Origin: a bacterium
Lineage (GTDB): Bacteria > Zhuqueibacterota > Zhuqueibacteria > Zhuqueibacterales > Zhuqueibacteraceae
Assembly: GCA_023150945.1 (NCBI GenBank)
Contig: JAKLJX010000025.1
Location: 1 to 64,000 of the forward strand
Direction: 5' to 3'
Length of the DNA stretch: 64,000 bases
Notes under the pieces: generated by a model
Seen by the model: the letters and a program-made list of their open reading frames with translations, nothing else
What the model was told of the DNA's origin: nothing
Databases searched by the model: none
In this document: one piece after another, positions 1 through 9,445 of the stretch
Layout of the letters: every line of letters begins with the position of its first letter
Numbering within the stretch: position 1 is the first letter of the stretch
Translations under genes and position numbers: made by a program

Positions 1-189
1 GATTGGGTAACACATATTATGAGGCAACGACGCCATTTCAAAAAACCTTCGGTAACAATATTTATGAGCCAATGCGGTGCAGTGGGGGAGCCAACAAAAA
101 CCTTGCATCTCTTGACCTCCTGCCATATATTCAGCCTTCGTCTGCAAATTTTCGAAATTATCACAAACCAGTCACGCACACGCAAAGAA

Positions 190-343
190 CATGACCCCGT
201 CGGTATTCAGGAAAGGACAGCTTTCGGCGCTGTGGTTGCGCGGAAGCCACCTCGGCGCAAAGCCCACGGGCTTGGTCTGGGCGGCGTATGCGGCCGGCGA
301 GAACGAGTTGGAATGCACCTGCGTGTCGGGTGCATTTTTTTTT
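190..343 (+). ncRNA. possible structured non-coding RNA ending in a terminator
   Basis: No convincing protein is encoded in bases 1-426. The GC-rich stretch from about 190 contains three short perfect or near-perfect hairpins in a row: ACAGC/GCTGT at 217-221 and 229-233, GTGGTT/AAGCCAC at 232-250, and AAGCC/GGCTT at 260-273. A strong terminator hairpin with a run of nine T follows. A compact structured RNA closed by its own terminator is the simplest reading. I could not match it to 6S, SRP or tmRNA by eye. It could instead be a transcribed leader of the gene at 427 or the tail of an upstream transcript. The first two stems overlap slightly, so not all can form together. Confidence 0.3.
312..343 (+). 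terminator. Rho-independent terminator
   Basis: The stem AATGCACC (312-319) pairs with GGGTGCATT (328-336) around an 8-nt loop, followed directly by a T run. It ends whatever is transcribed from the left and isolates the gene at 427. Confidence 0.75.
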
Positions 344-426
344 GCGGCAATAGGATCACACCGGCGCAACTTGCCCCTCTTTGCCAGCACGAATCTCTGA
401 ACGGACTCCTGTGACGTGAGGAAAAT

Positions 427-1155
427 ATGATTGCTGATGTTCTACAAACGCTCCTGGCCCTGCAACAAATCGACCGCCAACTCCTCGCTTTGGAAAAGGC
501 AAAAGGCGATCTGCCGCAGCGGTTGAGCGAGTTGAAACAGAATCTCGAGCAAGCGACGCGCAAGCGCGATGATGCCCGTGAGCGGTACGGCCAGCTCGAA
601 CGCAACCGCCGGGCGTTGGAGGGCGAAGTGGCGCTGGCCAGGGAACGCAAGAAGAAATACGAAACCCAACTCTATTCCGTCAAAACCAACAAAGAATACG
701 ACGCCATCACCCTGGAAATCGAGACCGCCGAGCAGGAGGTCGATCAGGGCGAAACCCGCATTCTCACGATGCTGGAGGAGGAGCGCAAGCTGCAGGAAGA
801 AATCGGCGCGCACGACACAGCCATCGCGCAACTGCAACAACAAACGCAGCAGCAGGAGGCGGAACTGGCCGTCTTGCTGGAGGAAACCCGCAGCCAGGTC
901 GAGGATTTGGGCAGAAGGCGCAGTGAGCTGGCGCGCACCTTGAAGCCCAATCTGCTGCGCACGTATGATCGCATCCAGCGCAGCCGGGAAGGCACCGCCG
1001 TGGTGGTGCTGGCGCGGGGAAGCTGCGACGGTTGCGGCACGCGCATCCCGCCGCAGCGGATGATGGAAATTCGCGAAAACCGGGAAATCTACTATTGCGA
1101 AAATTGCGGCCGCATATTGGTTTGGCTGGAAGAAGAACATGCGGTGACGGTGTAG
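427..1155 (+). CDS. C4-type zinc-ribbon coiled-coil protein (DUF164/zf-RING_7 family)
   Basis: This 242-residue protein is helical and strongly coiled-coil from about residue 10 to 180, rich in E, Q, R and L. A C-terminal zinc ribbon follows, with two CxxC knuckles (CDGC near residue 200 and CENC near 225). This layout is typical of the widespread bacterial DUF164 family, whose members are thought to bind nucleic acid or ribosome-associated partners; the exact role is not established. The start is supported by GAGGA seven bases upstream. The stop codon TAG at 1153-1155 shares its last base with the 5' end of the RNase P RNA, so the two are probably co-transcribed and then processed. Confidence 0.88.
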   Translation: MIADVLQTLLALQQIDRQLLALEKAKGDLPQRLSELKQNLEQATRKRDDARERYGQLERNRRALEGEVALARERKKKYETQLYSVKTNKEYDAITLEIETAEQEVDQGETRILTMLEEERKLQEEIGAHDTAIAQLQQQTQQQEAELAVLLEETRSQVEDLGRRRSELARTLKPNLLRTYDRIQRSREGTAVVVLARGSCDGCGTRIPPQRMMEIRENREIYYCENCGRILVWLEEEHAVTV

Positions 1156-1523
1156 CGGAGTGAGCCGGACCACCGCGTCCCGCCACGCCTCGGCGCCGGC
1201 GAGATGAGGAAAGTCCGAACACGGCAGAGCAGAGTAGGAGGTAACGCCTCCCGCTAGCGATAGCGCTACAGGGCCACAGAAACCAGGTCTGCCCCGCTGC
1301 GCGGGGCAAGAGTGAAAAGGGTAACCAGTACTTCGTGCAAGTGCAAATAGGCTTACGTTTGTCCCGCTTTATTGAGAACGGCGAAGTGAGAGCGGGACAT
1401 GAAGGGCGGCTCGCTCGAGTAAGCGGGTAGCATGCTCGAGGCTGTTGGTGACAACAGTCCCAGATAAATGGTGGTCATCCCGCTGCGGCGGGAGACAGAA
1501 TTCGGCTTACAGGCTCGCTTCGC
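1155..1523 (+). ncRNA. rnpB: RNase P RNA, bacterial type A
   Basis: This is the catalytic RNA that matures tRNA 5' ends. The 5' strand of P1 at 1155-1166 pairs over 12 bp, with two G-U wobbles, with 1512-1523. The universally conserved core is present: GAGGAAAGTCC at 1206-1216, ACAGAAACC at 1275-1283, AGAGTGAAAAGGG near 1309-1321, and the 3' ACAGAATTCGGCTTACAGGC block at 1494-1513. A Rho-independent terminator follows at once. Ends are set from the P1 helix and may be off by a few bases. Confidence 0.95.
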
Positions 1524-1552
1524 AAAGGGCACAGTCAACGCTGTGCCCTTTT
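1524..1552 (+). terminator. terminator of rnpB
   Basis: AAAGGGCACAG (1524-1534) pairs perfectly with CTGTGCCCTTT around a 6-nt loop, followed by a T-rich tail. It sits directly after the P1 helix of RNase P RNA and about 30 bases before rfbA. Confidence 0.85.
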
Positions 1553-1583
1553 CTTTGCATACCCCAAAAACAAGGGAGTCGGA

Positions 1584-2447
1584 ATGAAAGGCATCATTCT
1601 CGCCGGTGGCAGCGGTACACGTCTTTATCCCATCACTCATGTCATCAGCAAGCAATTGCTGCCGGTTTATGACAAACCGATGATTTACTACCCGCTCTCC
1701 GCCTTGATGCTGGCCGGTATTCGGGAAATTCTCATCATCTCCACCCCGCAGGATTTGCCGCGCTTTCGGGAATTGCTCGGCGACGGCCGGCGCTTCGGCT
1801 TGCACTTCAGCTATGCCGAACAGCCGCGGCCGGAAGGTCTGGCCCAGGCGTTTCTGATCGGCGCTGATTTCATCGGCCCCGATCGCGTGGCCCTGGTCTT
1901 GGGCGACAATATTTTCTACGGCCACGGCCTGCCTGAAATGCTGCGCCGCGCCGCCGAACAGGAATCCGGCGCCACGGTGTTCGCCTATTTCGTGCGTGAT
2001 CCGGAACGCTACGGCGTCGTGGCGTTCGATGCCACCGGCCGCGCCATCAGCATCGAAGAGAAGCCGGCAAAGCCCAAATCCAACTATGCGGTAACCGGCC
2101 TCTATTTCTATGACAATCGCATCATTGAAATCGCGAAACGCCTGCAACCCTCGGCGCGCGGCGAATTGGAAATCACCGACGCCAACCGCGCCTATCTGGA
2201 AACCGGCGAATTGCGCGTGGAGGTGCTCGGCCGCGGCTTTGCCTGGCTCGACACCGGCACGCATGACTCACTCATCGAAGCCTCGACCTACGTCGCGACC
2301 GTCGAAAAGCGCCAGGGCTTGAAGATTTCGTGCATCGAAGAGATTGCCTATCGCATGGGCTATATCTCGGCAGAGCAACTGCGCCGCCTCGCCGAACCGC
2401 TCGCCAAGAACGAGTACGGCAAATATTTATTGGAACTGTTGCGCTGA
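1584..2447 (+). CDS. rfbA: glucose-1-phosphate thymidylyltransferase
   Basis: RmlA joins dTTP and glucose-1-phosphate to make dTDP-glucose, the first step of dTDP-rhamnose and other deoxysugar synthesis in the cytoplasm. The 287 residues match the usual short-form length. The nucleotide-binding signature [11 protein letters not shown] begins at residue 8, [17 protein letters not shown] follows, and the family blocks [13 protein letters not shown] and [13 protein letters not shown] are present. GGGAG lies five bases before the ATG. No rfbB, C or D lies beside it, so the rest of the pathway is elsewhere. The gene follows the rnpB terminator and probably has its own promoter. Confidence 0.95.
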   Translation: MKGIILAGGSGTRLYPITHVISKQLLPVYDKPMIYYPLSALMLAGIREILIISTPQDLPRFRELLGDGRRFGLHFSYAEQPRPEGLAQAFLIGADFIGPDRVALVLGDNIFYGHGLPEMLRRAAEQESGATVFAYFVRDPERYGVVAFDATGRAISIEEKPAKPKSNYAVTGLYFYDNRIIEIAKRLQPSARGELEITDANRAYLETGELRVEVLGRGFAWLDTGTHDSLIEASTYVATVEKRQGLKISCIEEIAYRMGYISAEQLRRLAEPLAKNEYGKYLLELLR

Positions 2448-2590
2448 GACCGACACCCGGATCGCACCGTTTTTCCTGCGCGGTTGCCCCCCATTCAAAA
2501 AGACTTCAAGCTCGCCGGAATAAAGCTGCCTGTCAGGAGTAATGTAGGCAAAACGACACTTGCACGAATTACTCTTGACAGGAGAGTCTC

Positions 2591-4834
2591 ATGAAATCGC
2601 GTCTGTTTTTCCTTTCACTGTTGCTGGTGCTGTCCGGGGCGTTGCAGGGTCAGGGGCTCATTATCCGCCCGGATTTCCAGCCGGCCAGTCTGGAATTGCG
2701 CCGTCACACGATTACCGCCCAAATCCACGAACAAATCGCAGTGGTGACAGTCGAGCACGAGTTTTACAATCCCGGCTCGGCAACGGTCGAGGGCACTTTT
2801 CTCTTTCCGCTGCCGGCCAGTGCGCACGTTTCGCGCTTTAGCATGAATGCCGACGGCAAGGAGATGGCTGGCGAGTTGTTGAGTGCGGAGGAGGCACGCC
2901 GCATATATGAAGACATTGTGCGCAAGCAACTCGATCCGGCGCTCCTGGAAATGGCCGATTACCGCACGTTTCGCGCACGCATCTTTCCCATTCCCGCCCA
3001 AGCCACACGCAGGCTGACACTGCGCTACGACGCCAACCTCGCGCGCGAGGGCAACACGGTCACGTTTCAGTATCCCGTGCAGGGCACGCTCACGCCTCGC
3101 CGTGCCGGCGGGCCGTGGCCGGAACCCATGCCGCGCCCCGGCGTGCCGATTCCACTCGAAGACGAACGCGCCTACCAACCGGAAAGCGTGAAATCCCGGC
3201 AGAGTATGCTGCATCTCGAGTTGCAGACGGAAACTGCGCTGCGCAACATCTATTCGCCTTCGCATCAGGTCGAAATCCGCCCGGAAGGTGACCGCCGGGC
3301 GACCGTCGATTGTGAGATGAGTGAGGCGCTGGAGGGCCGCGACTTCCTGCTCTACTATTCGCTTGATCCCAATGAAATCGCCACAACCTTGTTGACGCAT
3401 CGCCCGGAAAGCGACCGACCCGGCTATTTCATGCTGCTCATCTCGCCGCAGGTTGAGTTGCAGGAGGATCAAGTTTTGGCGCGGGATCTGGTTTTGGTGC
3501 TCGATACTTCGGGCAGCATGGCGGGCGAGAAGATCACGCAGGCGAAAGCGGCTCTGCGCTATTGCTTGCAGCGGCTCGGCGAGCGCGATCGTTTCGGGCT
3601 GGTAACCTTCAGTTCCGAAGTCAGGCTGTTTCGGCCGGCTTTGGCCGGCGCCAGCGCGCGCGATGATGCGCTATGGCACGTTGACCGGCTGGAGGCGACG
3701 GGCGGCACCAACCTCAACGAGGCACTGCTGGCGGCACACCAGCTCTTGCGCGAGACGCCGGCAGGCCGCGGCATGATTATCTTCCTTACCGACGGCCTGC
3801 CCTCCACCGGCGTGCAGGAGGAGGGCCAGATTCGCCGCAATCTGCGGCAAGCCAATCACAATGGCGTGCGCATCTTTTCATTTGGCGTCGGCTTCGATGT
3901 CAACACCAAGCTGCTCGACGGCATCGGCCGCGACCATCATGCTTTCGCCGACTACATTGCGCCCCAGGAAAACATCGGAGCACGCGTGGCGAAGTTCTAT
4001 GAAAAAGTGCGTTACCCGGTGATGGGCAACCTCACCTGCGAATTTCGCGGCACCGATGTGAGGTTGTTGTCGCCTCGCCACTTGCCGGACTTGTTCAAAG
4101 GCGGCCAGATTATCCTGGCGGGCCGCTATCAAGAGGCCGGGCACGCCAGCATGACATTGCGCGGCCAGGTCGGCGAACGCTGGCAAACCCTGCAGTACGA
4201 ATTCGACTTTCCGCAGCGTGAGCGCGCGCGTGAGTTCGTCGCGCGTTTGTGGGCCACGCGCCGGGTGGGTGATTTGTTGGAGGAGATCCGGCTGAACGGT
4301 GAAAACGCGGAATTGAAAAATGAAGTGATCAGCCTGGCGAAAGAATTCGGTCTGGTGACGCCCTACACTTCCTATCTGGTGCGGGAAGAAGAGGAATTCG
4401 CCGGGCGGGCGCTGCCGGGCGAGGTGCGCTCCTGGGAAAGGCCGGTGGCGCCTGCGCCGGCAGACCGCATGTTGCTGCAAGCCGCATCCGGTGCGGAAGC
4501 GGTTGCGCTGAGCAAATCGATTCGCGCGATGAAGGATGCCGCCGTGGTCGCGGAGGACAAGCCGGGGCGCCTGAAGGTGGTGCGAGGCCGGACGCTGACC
4601 CAGCATACCGGCGGTGTCTGGATTGATGCGGGGTTCAAACCCGCCATGGCAACTGTGAAGATCCCCTTTGCCTCCGCAACCTACTTCAGGTTTCTGCGCC
4701 TCTTCCCGGAAGCCGGGGATTTCTGCCGCCTCGGCCAGAAAGTGATTTTCAAATGGCGGGAAACGTTCGTGGAGATTGGAGAGCAGGGAGCGCAACAGTT
4801 GGACGAGGCCGAGCTGCGCAAGCTGATCAAGTGA
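2591..4834 (+). CDS. secreted VIT and von Willebrand factor A domain protein
   Basis: The 747-residue product opens with a signal peptide (about residues 1-20, ending GALQGQG). A VIT domain follows (about 25-150: TVEGTFLFPLP, LLSAEEARRIYEDIVR, LEMADYRTFRARIFPIP), then a VWA domain from about 298 to 480 with an intact MIDAS motif D305-x-S307-x-S309. The C-terminal 170 residues lack an obvious domain. The architecture resembles bacterial relatives of inter-alpha-trypsin inhibitor heavy chains (marine proteobacterial sortase target-type), which bind metal and protein partners in the envelope. No sortase or LPXTG is visible. AGGAGA precedes the ATG by five bases. It appears monocistronic, with a terminator hairpin about 50 bases downstream. 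Confidence 0.9.
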   Translation: MKSRLFFLSLLLVLSGALQGQGLIIRPDFQPASLELRRHTITAQIHEQIAVVTVEHEFYNPGSATVEGTFLFPLPASAHVSRFSMNADGKEMAGELLSAEEARRIYEDIVRKQLDPALLEMADYRTFRARIFPIPAQATRRLTLRYDANLAREGNTVTFQYPVQGTLTPRRAGGPWPEPMPRPGVPIPLEDERAYQPESVKSRQSMLHLELQTETALRNIYSPSHQVEIRPEGDRRATVDCEMSEALEGRDFLLYYSLDPNEIATTLLTHRPESDRPGYFMLLISPQVELQEDQVLARDLVLVLDTSGSMAGEKITQAKAALRYCLQRLGERDRFGLVTFSSEVRLFRPALAGASARDDALWHVDRLEATGGTNLNEALLAAHQLLRETPAGRGMIIFLTDGLPSTGVQEEGQIRRNLRQANHNGVRIFSFGVGFDVNTKLLDGIGRDHHAFADYIAPQENIGARVAKFYEKVRYPVMGNLTCEFRGTDVRLLSPRHLPDLFKGGQIILAGRYQEAGHASMTLRGQVGERWQTLQYEFDFPQRERAREFVARLWATRRVGDLLEEIRLNGENAELKNEVISLAKEFGLVTPYTSYLVREEEEFAGRALPGEVRSWERPVAPAPADRMLLQAASGAEAVALSKSIRAMKDAAVVAEDKPGRLKVVRGRTLTQHTGGVWIDAGFKPAMATVKIPFASATYFRFLRLFPEAGDFCRLGQKVIFKWRETFVEIGEQGAQQLDEAELRKLIK

Positions 4835-4885
4835 AAAATGCTGCGCGGCGCCGGCGCGCAATTGGAAAGACCTCGCAGCCACTTC

Positions 4886-4928
4886 AAAACCTTGTCTCGG
4901 TCTATGCCTGGGCAAGGTTTTGCTGTTT
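4886..4928 (+). terminator. terminator after the VIT/VWA gene
   Basis: AAAACCTTG (4886-4894) pairs with CAAGGTTTT (4913-4921) around an 18-nt loop, followed by a T-rich stretch. It separates the VIT/VWA gene from the next pair of genes. Confidence 0.6.
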
Positions 4929-5009
4929 TGATTTGGATTTTTTGCAGAAACTTCGCATAATGGCGCCAGCCAATGGAAGTTCGGTTGAAACAAATATTGG
5001 AGAGTCATC

Positions 5010-5417
5010 ATGAGCCTGTGGGAAAAAATTGCCAGAGATCTGCAGCAAAGCGCCACGACCTTCTCGGAATTGGCCAGTGATTGGATCAAGAGCGGCGCCG
5101 AGGCGTTGCGTGAGGGTTTGGAGACGGCATCGGAAAAGACCGCACAAGCCACCAAGCTCGCCAAACTGAAGTGGGAGAAGAATCTGATCCACCGCGAGAT
5201 CGAGAAAGCATTTCTCGCGCTCGGCGGTCAGGTCTATGAGTGGCACGTGCAGGGCAAGCTCTCCGAAGTCGCGACGCTGGCACAGGACAAATTCGAAGCG
5301 CTGCGCGTCCTGGAAAGCAAGCTCGAAAGCAAAGAGAAGGAAATTGCCGATCTGCAAGACGCCGCAGCCGCCGCCCCCTCCGACCCAGACACGACGACTG
5401 CATCTGCCCAATCATGA
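5010..5417 (+). CDS. small helical coiled-coil protein of unknown function
   Basis: This 135-residue protein is nearly all helix, with an amphipathic N-terminal half and a coiled coil around residues 85-115, then an Ala/Ser/Thr-rich tail. There is no signal peptide and no cysteine pair. It has a phasin- or YtxH-like look, but I do not recognise the family. GGAGA lies six bases before the ATG. The RuBisCO-like gene starts only 18 bases after its stop, so the two are very likely one operon; any link in function is inferred from that spacing alone. Confidence 0.7.
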   Translation: MSLWEKIARDLQQSATTFSELASDWIKSGAEALREGLETASEKTAQATKLAKLKWEKNLIHREIEKAFLALGGQVYEWHVQGKLSEVATLAQDKFEALRVLESKLESKEKEIADLQDAAAAAPSDPDTTTASAQS

Positions 5418-5435
5418 CACAGACAGGAGACCAGC

Positions 5436-6614
5436 ATGAGTTACATCAACAAAGCCTACCAGCCCAAGCCCACGGAGGTCTTGTGCAGCTATTACCTCGA
5501 ACCGGCGCCCAGGAACACCCTGGCCGATGCCGCCGAAGAGTTGTGCAAGAAAGCTTCTGTTGATGTGGTTGGAGGAGAGATGGTGCATGGGCTGCGCGCC
5601 TGTGCCTACGCGGTGCATGAGGAAGGCACGCAGGTGGCCTTCCCCGCCGAGTTGTTCGAGGGCGGCAATATCCCGCAGATGCTCACCATCATTGCGGGCA
5701 AGATCTTCGGATTGGAGAAGATCGCGAGCTTGCGGCTGCAGGATGTGTGCTTTCCGGAATGGTGGATTAAGAGCTTTCGCGGTTCGGCGTATGGCAGTGG
5801 GCTGCTGGCCACGTTCTTCGGCAATCCGGCCCGGCCGCTGGTGGCCTCACTCATCAGCCCGGAAGTCGGCTTGACGCTCGCCGCTTACAAGGAAAAGGCG
5901 CGAGCTTCGTTTCTGGGCGGCTGTGACATCGTGCGCGACAGCCCGCAAATCTGCAACATGCCGGCGAATTCGTTCGAGAGCCGCGTTGACACGATTTTGG
6001 CGCTGGCGCGCGAGTGTGCCGAGAAGACCGGCATGCCCAAGATGTACTTTCCCAATGTCAGCGGCCCGGGCCACGTGGTGCTGCAGCGCACGCAATTTGC
6101 CGTCAAAAAAGGATGCCGCGGCGTGGTTATCGATTTCCAGGCGTGCGGGTTCAGCATGCTGCAAATGCTGCGCAGTGAATTTCCCGAGTTGGTGATCTAT
6201 GCCGACCGCACCTCGCATGCGACCACCGCCCGCAACAAGCGGCAGGGTATCTCGATGACTACGCTCGGCAAGCTCGCCCGGTTGGCGGGCGCCGATCTGG
6301 TTGAAATCGGCTCGATCACCGGCGACATGGTGGAAACCGAGGCGCACGTGGTTCAGCTTCACACCAATCTGCTGGCGGATCTCTTCAAGACACGCGATCC
6401 GAATCGCTTTGATCAGAATTGGCACGGCCTCGGCAACAGCCTGCCGGTCACCTCCGGCGGTTTGAAGGCTGCAGATGTACGCGGTCTGCGCCTGCGCTTT
6501 GGCAATCAACTGGTTCTGCAGTTTGGCCGCAGCATGACCGGCAAGGAACACGTCTCCCAGCATCATGTCGAGATGTTTCTGGATGAGTTGGGCCCGCTGG
6601 TGCCGCTGGTGTAG
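5436..6614 (+). CDS. divergent RuBisCO-like protein (form IV type)
   Basis: The 392 residues follow the RuBisCO large-subunit fold by motif order: SLRLQDVCFP (98-107), LISPEVGLT (139-147), GGCDIVRDSP (161-170), DRTSHA (257-262), GSITGD (292-297), LPVTSGG (336-342) and LQFGRSMTG (361-369). Aligned by eye to spinach numbering, catalytic K175 is S141, carbamylated K201 is R167, Mg ligands D203 and E204 are S169 and P170, H294 is D257 and K334 is D297; R295 and S379 appear kept. It therefore cannot be a carboxylase. Known RuBisCO-like proteins act on sugar-phosphate-like enols, for example in methionine salvage, but the substrate here is unknown. It is shorter than true large subunits. AGGAGA precedes the ATG, and it is probably co-transcribed with the helical protein upstream. 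Confidence 0.8.
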   Translation: MSYINKAYQPKPTEVLCSYYLEPAPRNTLADAAEELCKKASVDVVGGEMVHGLRACAYAVHEEGTQVAFPAELFEGGNIPQMLTIIAGKIFGLEKIASLRLQDVCFPEWWIKSFRGSAYGSGLLATFFGNPARPLVASLISPEVGLTLAAYKEKARASFLGGCDIVRDSPQICNMPANSFESRVDTILALARECAEKTGMPKMYFPNVSGPGHVVLQRTQFAVKKGCRGVVIDFQACGFSMLQMLRSEFPELVIYADRTSHATTARNKRQGISMTTLGKLARLAGADLVEIGSITGDMVETEAHVVQLHTNLLADLFKTRDPNRFDQNWHGLGNSLPVTSGGLKAADVRGLRLRFGNQLVLQFGRSMTGKEHVSQHHVEMFLDELGPLVPLV

Positions 6615-6752
6615 CGCTGCGGGGTCAAAGTTGGCGATGGTCGTGGGATTGGTTTGAGCTGTGACAATACTGAACGGTAGGGCCGCGGAACAGCGAGAGC
6701 CGCGAGGGACACGAGTGTGACTGAAGAGTGCTTGTCGTGAGGGGGAACGAGT

Positions 6753-7298
6753 CTATGCTTGTGCCGCCTCCAGATTGGCGACGCGGCCCTCCAGCTCTGC
6801 GATGGCTTTGTTTTGCCTGTGGTCAGAAGCCTGTAAATTGCTTATCTCAGACTGCAGGCGATCTTGTCCCGCCCCCAAGGCCGTCTTCTCCTGGTCAAAC
6901 AGTTCGAAACGCCGCAGCACGGTATCCATCATAGTCAGCATCTCGTTGCGAAACTGAGCGTCACGTTTTTCGATGTCCGCAATTTGGCTGGCAAGGGTGT
7001 CGAATCTCTTGACCACGGCATCGACGAGATTCGCAAACTTCTCGGAGTTCTCGTCTCGCAGAGACTGGATTCTCGTTGTGGTCTCCTGTTGCGCGGTGTG
7101 CAGGCCGTCACTCATTTCTCGACGCACAGACTGCAGGCCGTCACTCATTTCTTGACGCACCGAATCAAATCGTTCATTGGTTTCAGTGCGAAATGAGGCC
7201 AGGTCCTGAGCCAAGCCTTCGACACGCTTCTCCAACCGGTTCAGTTTTTTGAGAACCGGACTGTCTTTTTGAGGACGCTTGCGAGGTTTTGTCGGCAT
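6753..7298 (-). CDS. coiled-coil protein of unknown function
   Basis: This 181-residue protein has a basic N-terminus (MPTKPRKRPQK) followed by continuous heptad-type helix to the C-terminus, rich in R, E, Q, D and S. Two adjacent 11-residue units (QEMSDGLQSVR and REMSDGLHTAQ) are matched by a 33-bp repeat in the DNA at 7101-7163. There is no signal peptide or enzyme motif. It resembles the many small apolipoprotein-like or tail-fibre-like coiled coils of uncharacterised bacteria. GGAGGGAG lies nine bases before the ATG. It converges on the RuBisCO-like gene and stands alone. Confidence 0.7.
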   Translation of the reverse strand: MPTKPRKRPQKDSPVLKKLNRLEKRVEGLAQDLASFRTETNERFDSVRQEMSDGLQSVRREMSDGLHTAQQETTTRIQSLRDENSEKFANLVDAVVKRFDTLASQIADIEKRDAQFRNEMLTMMDTVLRRFELFDQEKTALGAGQDRLQSEISNLQASDHRQNKAIAELEGRVANLEAAQA

Positions 7299-7411
7299 GA
7301 GATGTTTCTCCCTCCCTCAAGCAATGCCTTTCACTTCACAGCCAGGCGGGCGAGCGCGCGCCTCGCGGGTGGAGGCGCGTCGGACTTGTTGTTTCCCCTG
7401 AGAACCAGCAG

Positions 7412-7484
7412 TGCGCCCACTAGGAATCGAACCTAGAACCTCCGGATTAAGAGTCCGCTGCTCTGCCAGTTGAGCTATGGGCGC
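7412..7484 (-). tRNA. tRNA-Lys (anticodon CTT)
   Basis: This is a full cloverleaf on the minus strand. The acceptor stem GCGCCCA/TGGGCGC carries discriminator A, and the D arm is GCTC/GAGC. The anticodon loop CTCTTAA reads AAG codons, and the T loop is GTTCGATTC. CCA is not encoded. The first pair of the anticodon stem is a G-G mismatch. Confidence 0.93.
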
Positions 7485-7515
7485 GAGACATCACAACGAT
7501 GATCGAATCGAGAAG

Positions 7516-7588
7516 TGAGGGTGGAGAGAATCGAACTCTCGGCCAACGGCTTAAAAGGCCGCTGCTCTACCGGCTGAGCTACACCCTC
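7516..7588 (-). tRNA. tRNA-Lys (anticodon TTT)
   Basis: This is a full cloverleaf on the minus strand, with acceptor GAGGGTG/CACCCTC and discriminator A. The anticodon loop CTTTTAA reads AAA, and the T arm GAGAG/CTCTC carries TTCGATT. It lies 31 bases upstream of the CTT lysine tRNA and is likely the first gene of a two-tRNA transcript. Confidence 0.94.
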
Positions 7589-7613
7589 GACCCAATTCGA
7601 ACAAAACGCCGCC

Positions 7614-7642
7614 AATATAAATAATCCATGCCTGGCAGTCAA
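7614..7642 (-). promoter_or_regulatory. sigma70-type promoter for the tRNA-Lys pair
   Basis: On the minus strand TTGACT (7637-7642) is followed after 17 bases by TATATT (7614-7619). Transcription would begin a few bases before the tRNA at 7588. The rest of 7643-7871 shows no gene that I can support. Confidence 0.6.
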
Positions 7643-7871
7643 TCTAAATTTCCACCGATTTGAACGCCACAGGGAGCTTCGCGCGGACCTGCCGAACTTC
7701 GAAGAATTTGGATTCCGGTCTCGCGGCCAGCAGGGTCGCTGGGCAAGCACTGTTTTGGCAGGATGAAGTAGAAAGCACGGCCTGAGGGCTGGTGTCGCAA
7801 ATGCCATGACCACGTGAAGACTGGCCTGCCGGCGCGCTGGTGCGGCGGGAAGCTGAGCCCCAGTAGACTGC

Positions 7872-9119
<1,248 letters not shown>

Positions 9120-9445
9120 AACAAGCCCTTTAGATTAAAAGTGATCGCTCGGAGAAAGCTAGATTCATCGTCTGGGTAAGACTCTTGCCTTGGCCGCGAA
9201 CGGCAGCAATTGATGTTGGTCAGAGTGATGCACCGGAGAGATGAGCAGTCATACCGATTGCGGGCGGCGCGGCCGCACATAAAACCTGAACGGAGATTGA
9301 AGCGGCTGGCGGCACCAAACAGAAATCATCGCGTGGCAAGCATGGCCGGCATGCTCACCACCCTCAACAACGCGACGCGCAGTGGAGATTGAAGCTCTCG
9401 GAACGTCTGTATCTGATGTCTTGCAGCAAATCGATCAGAAGTACG
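9120..9445. other. intergenic region between rho and the ABC ATPase gene
   Basis: These 326 bases lie upstream of rho and downstream of the ABC ATPase gene, both on the minus strand. I see no ORF with a plausible start, no clear terminator with a T run, and no recognised RNA. The rho promoter should lie here but I cannot place it. Confidence 0.4.

Noticed and set aside
190-343. 6S, SRP or tmRNA gene
   Set aside because: None of the diagnostic conserved strings could be found by eye, so it is left as an unknown structured RNA candidate.
5436-6614. Functional RuBisCO large subunit
   Set aside because: The carbamylation lysine, Mg ligands and other active-site lysines are replaced, so only a RuBisCO-like assignment is supported.
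7475-7813. 112-codon frame across the tRNA region
   Set aside because: It runs through a tRNA gene and its promoter and has no family features.
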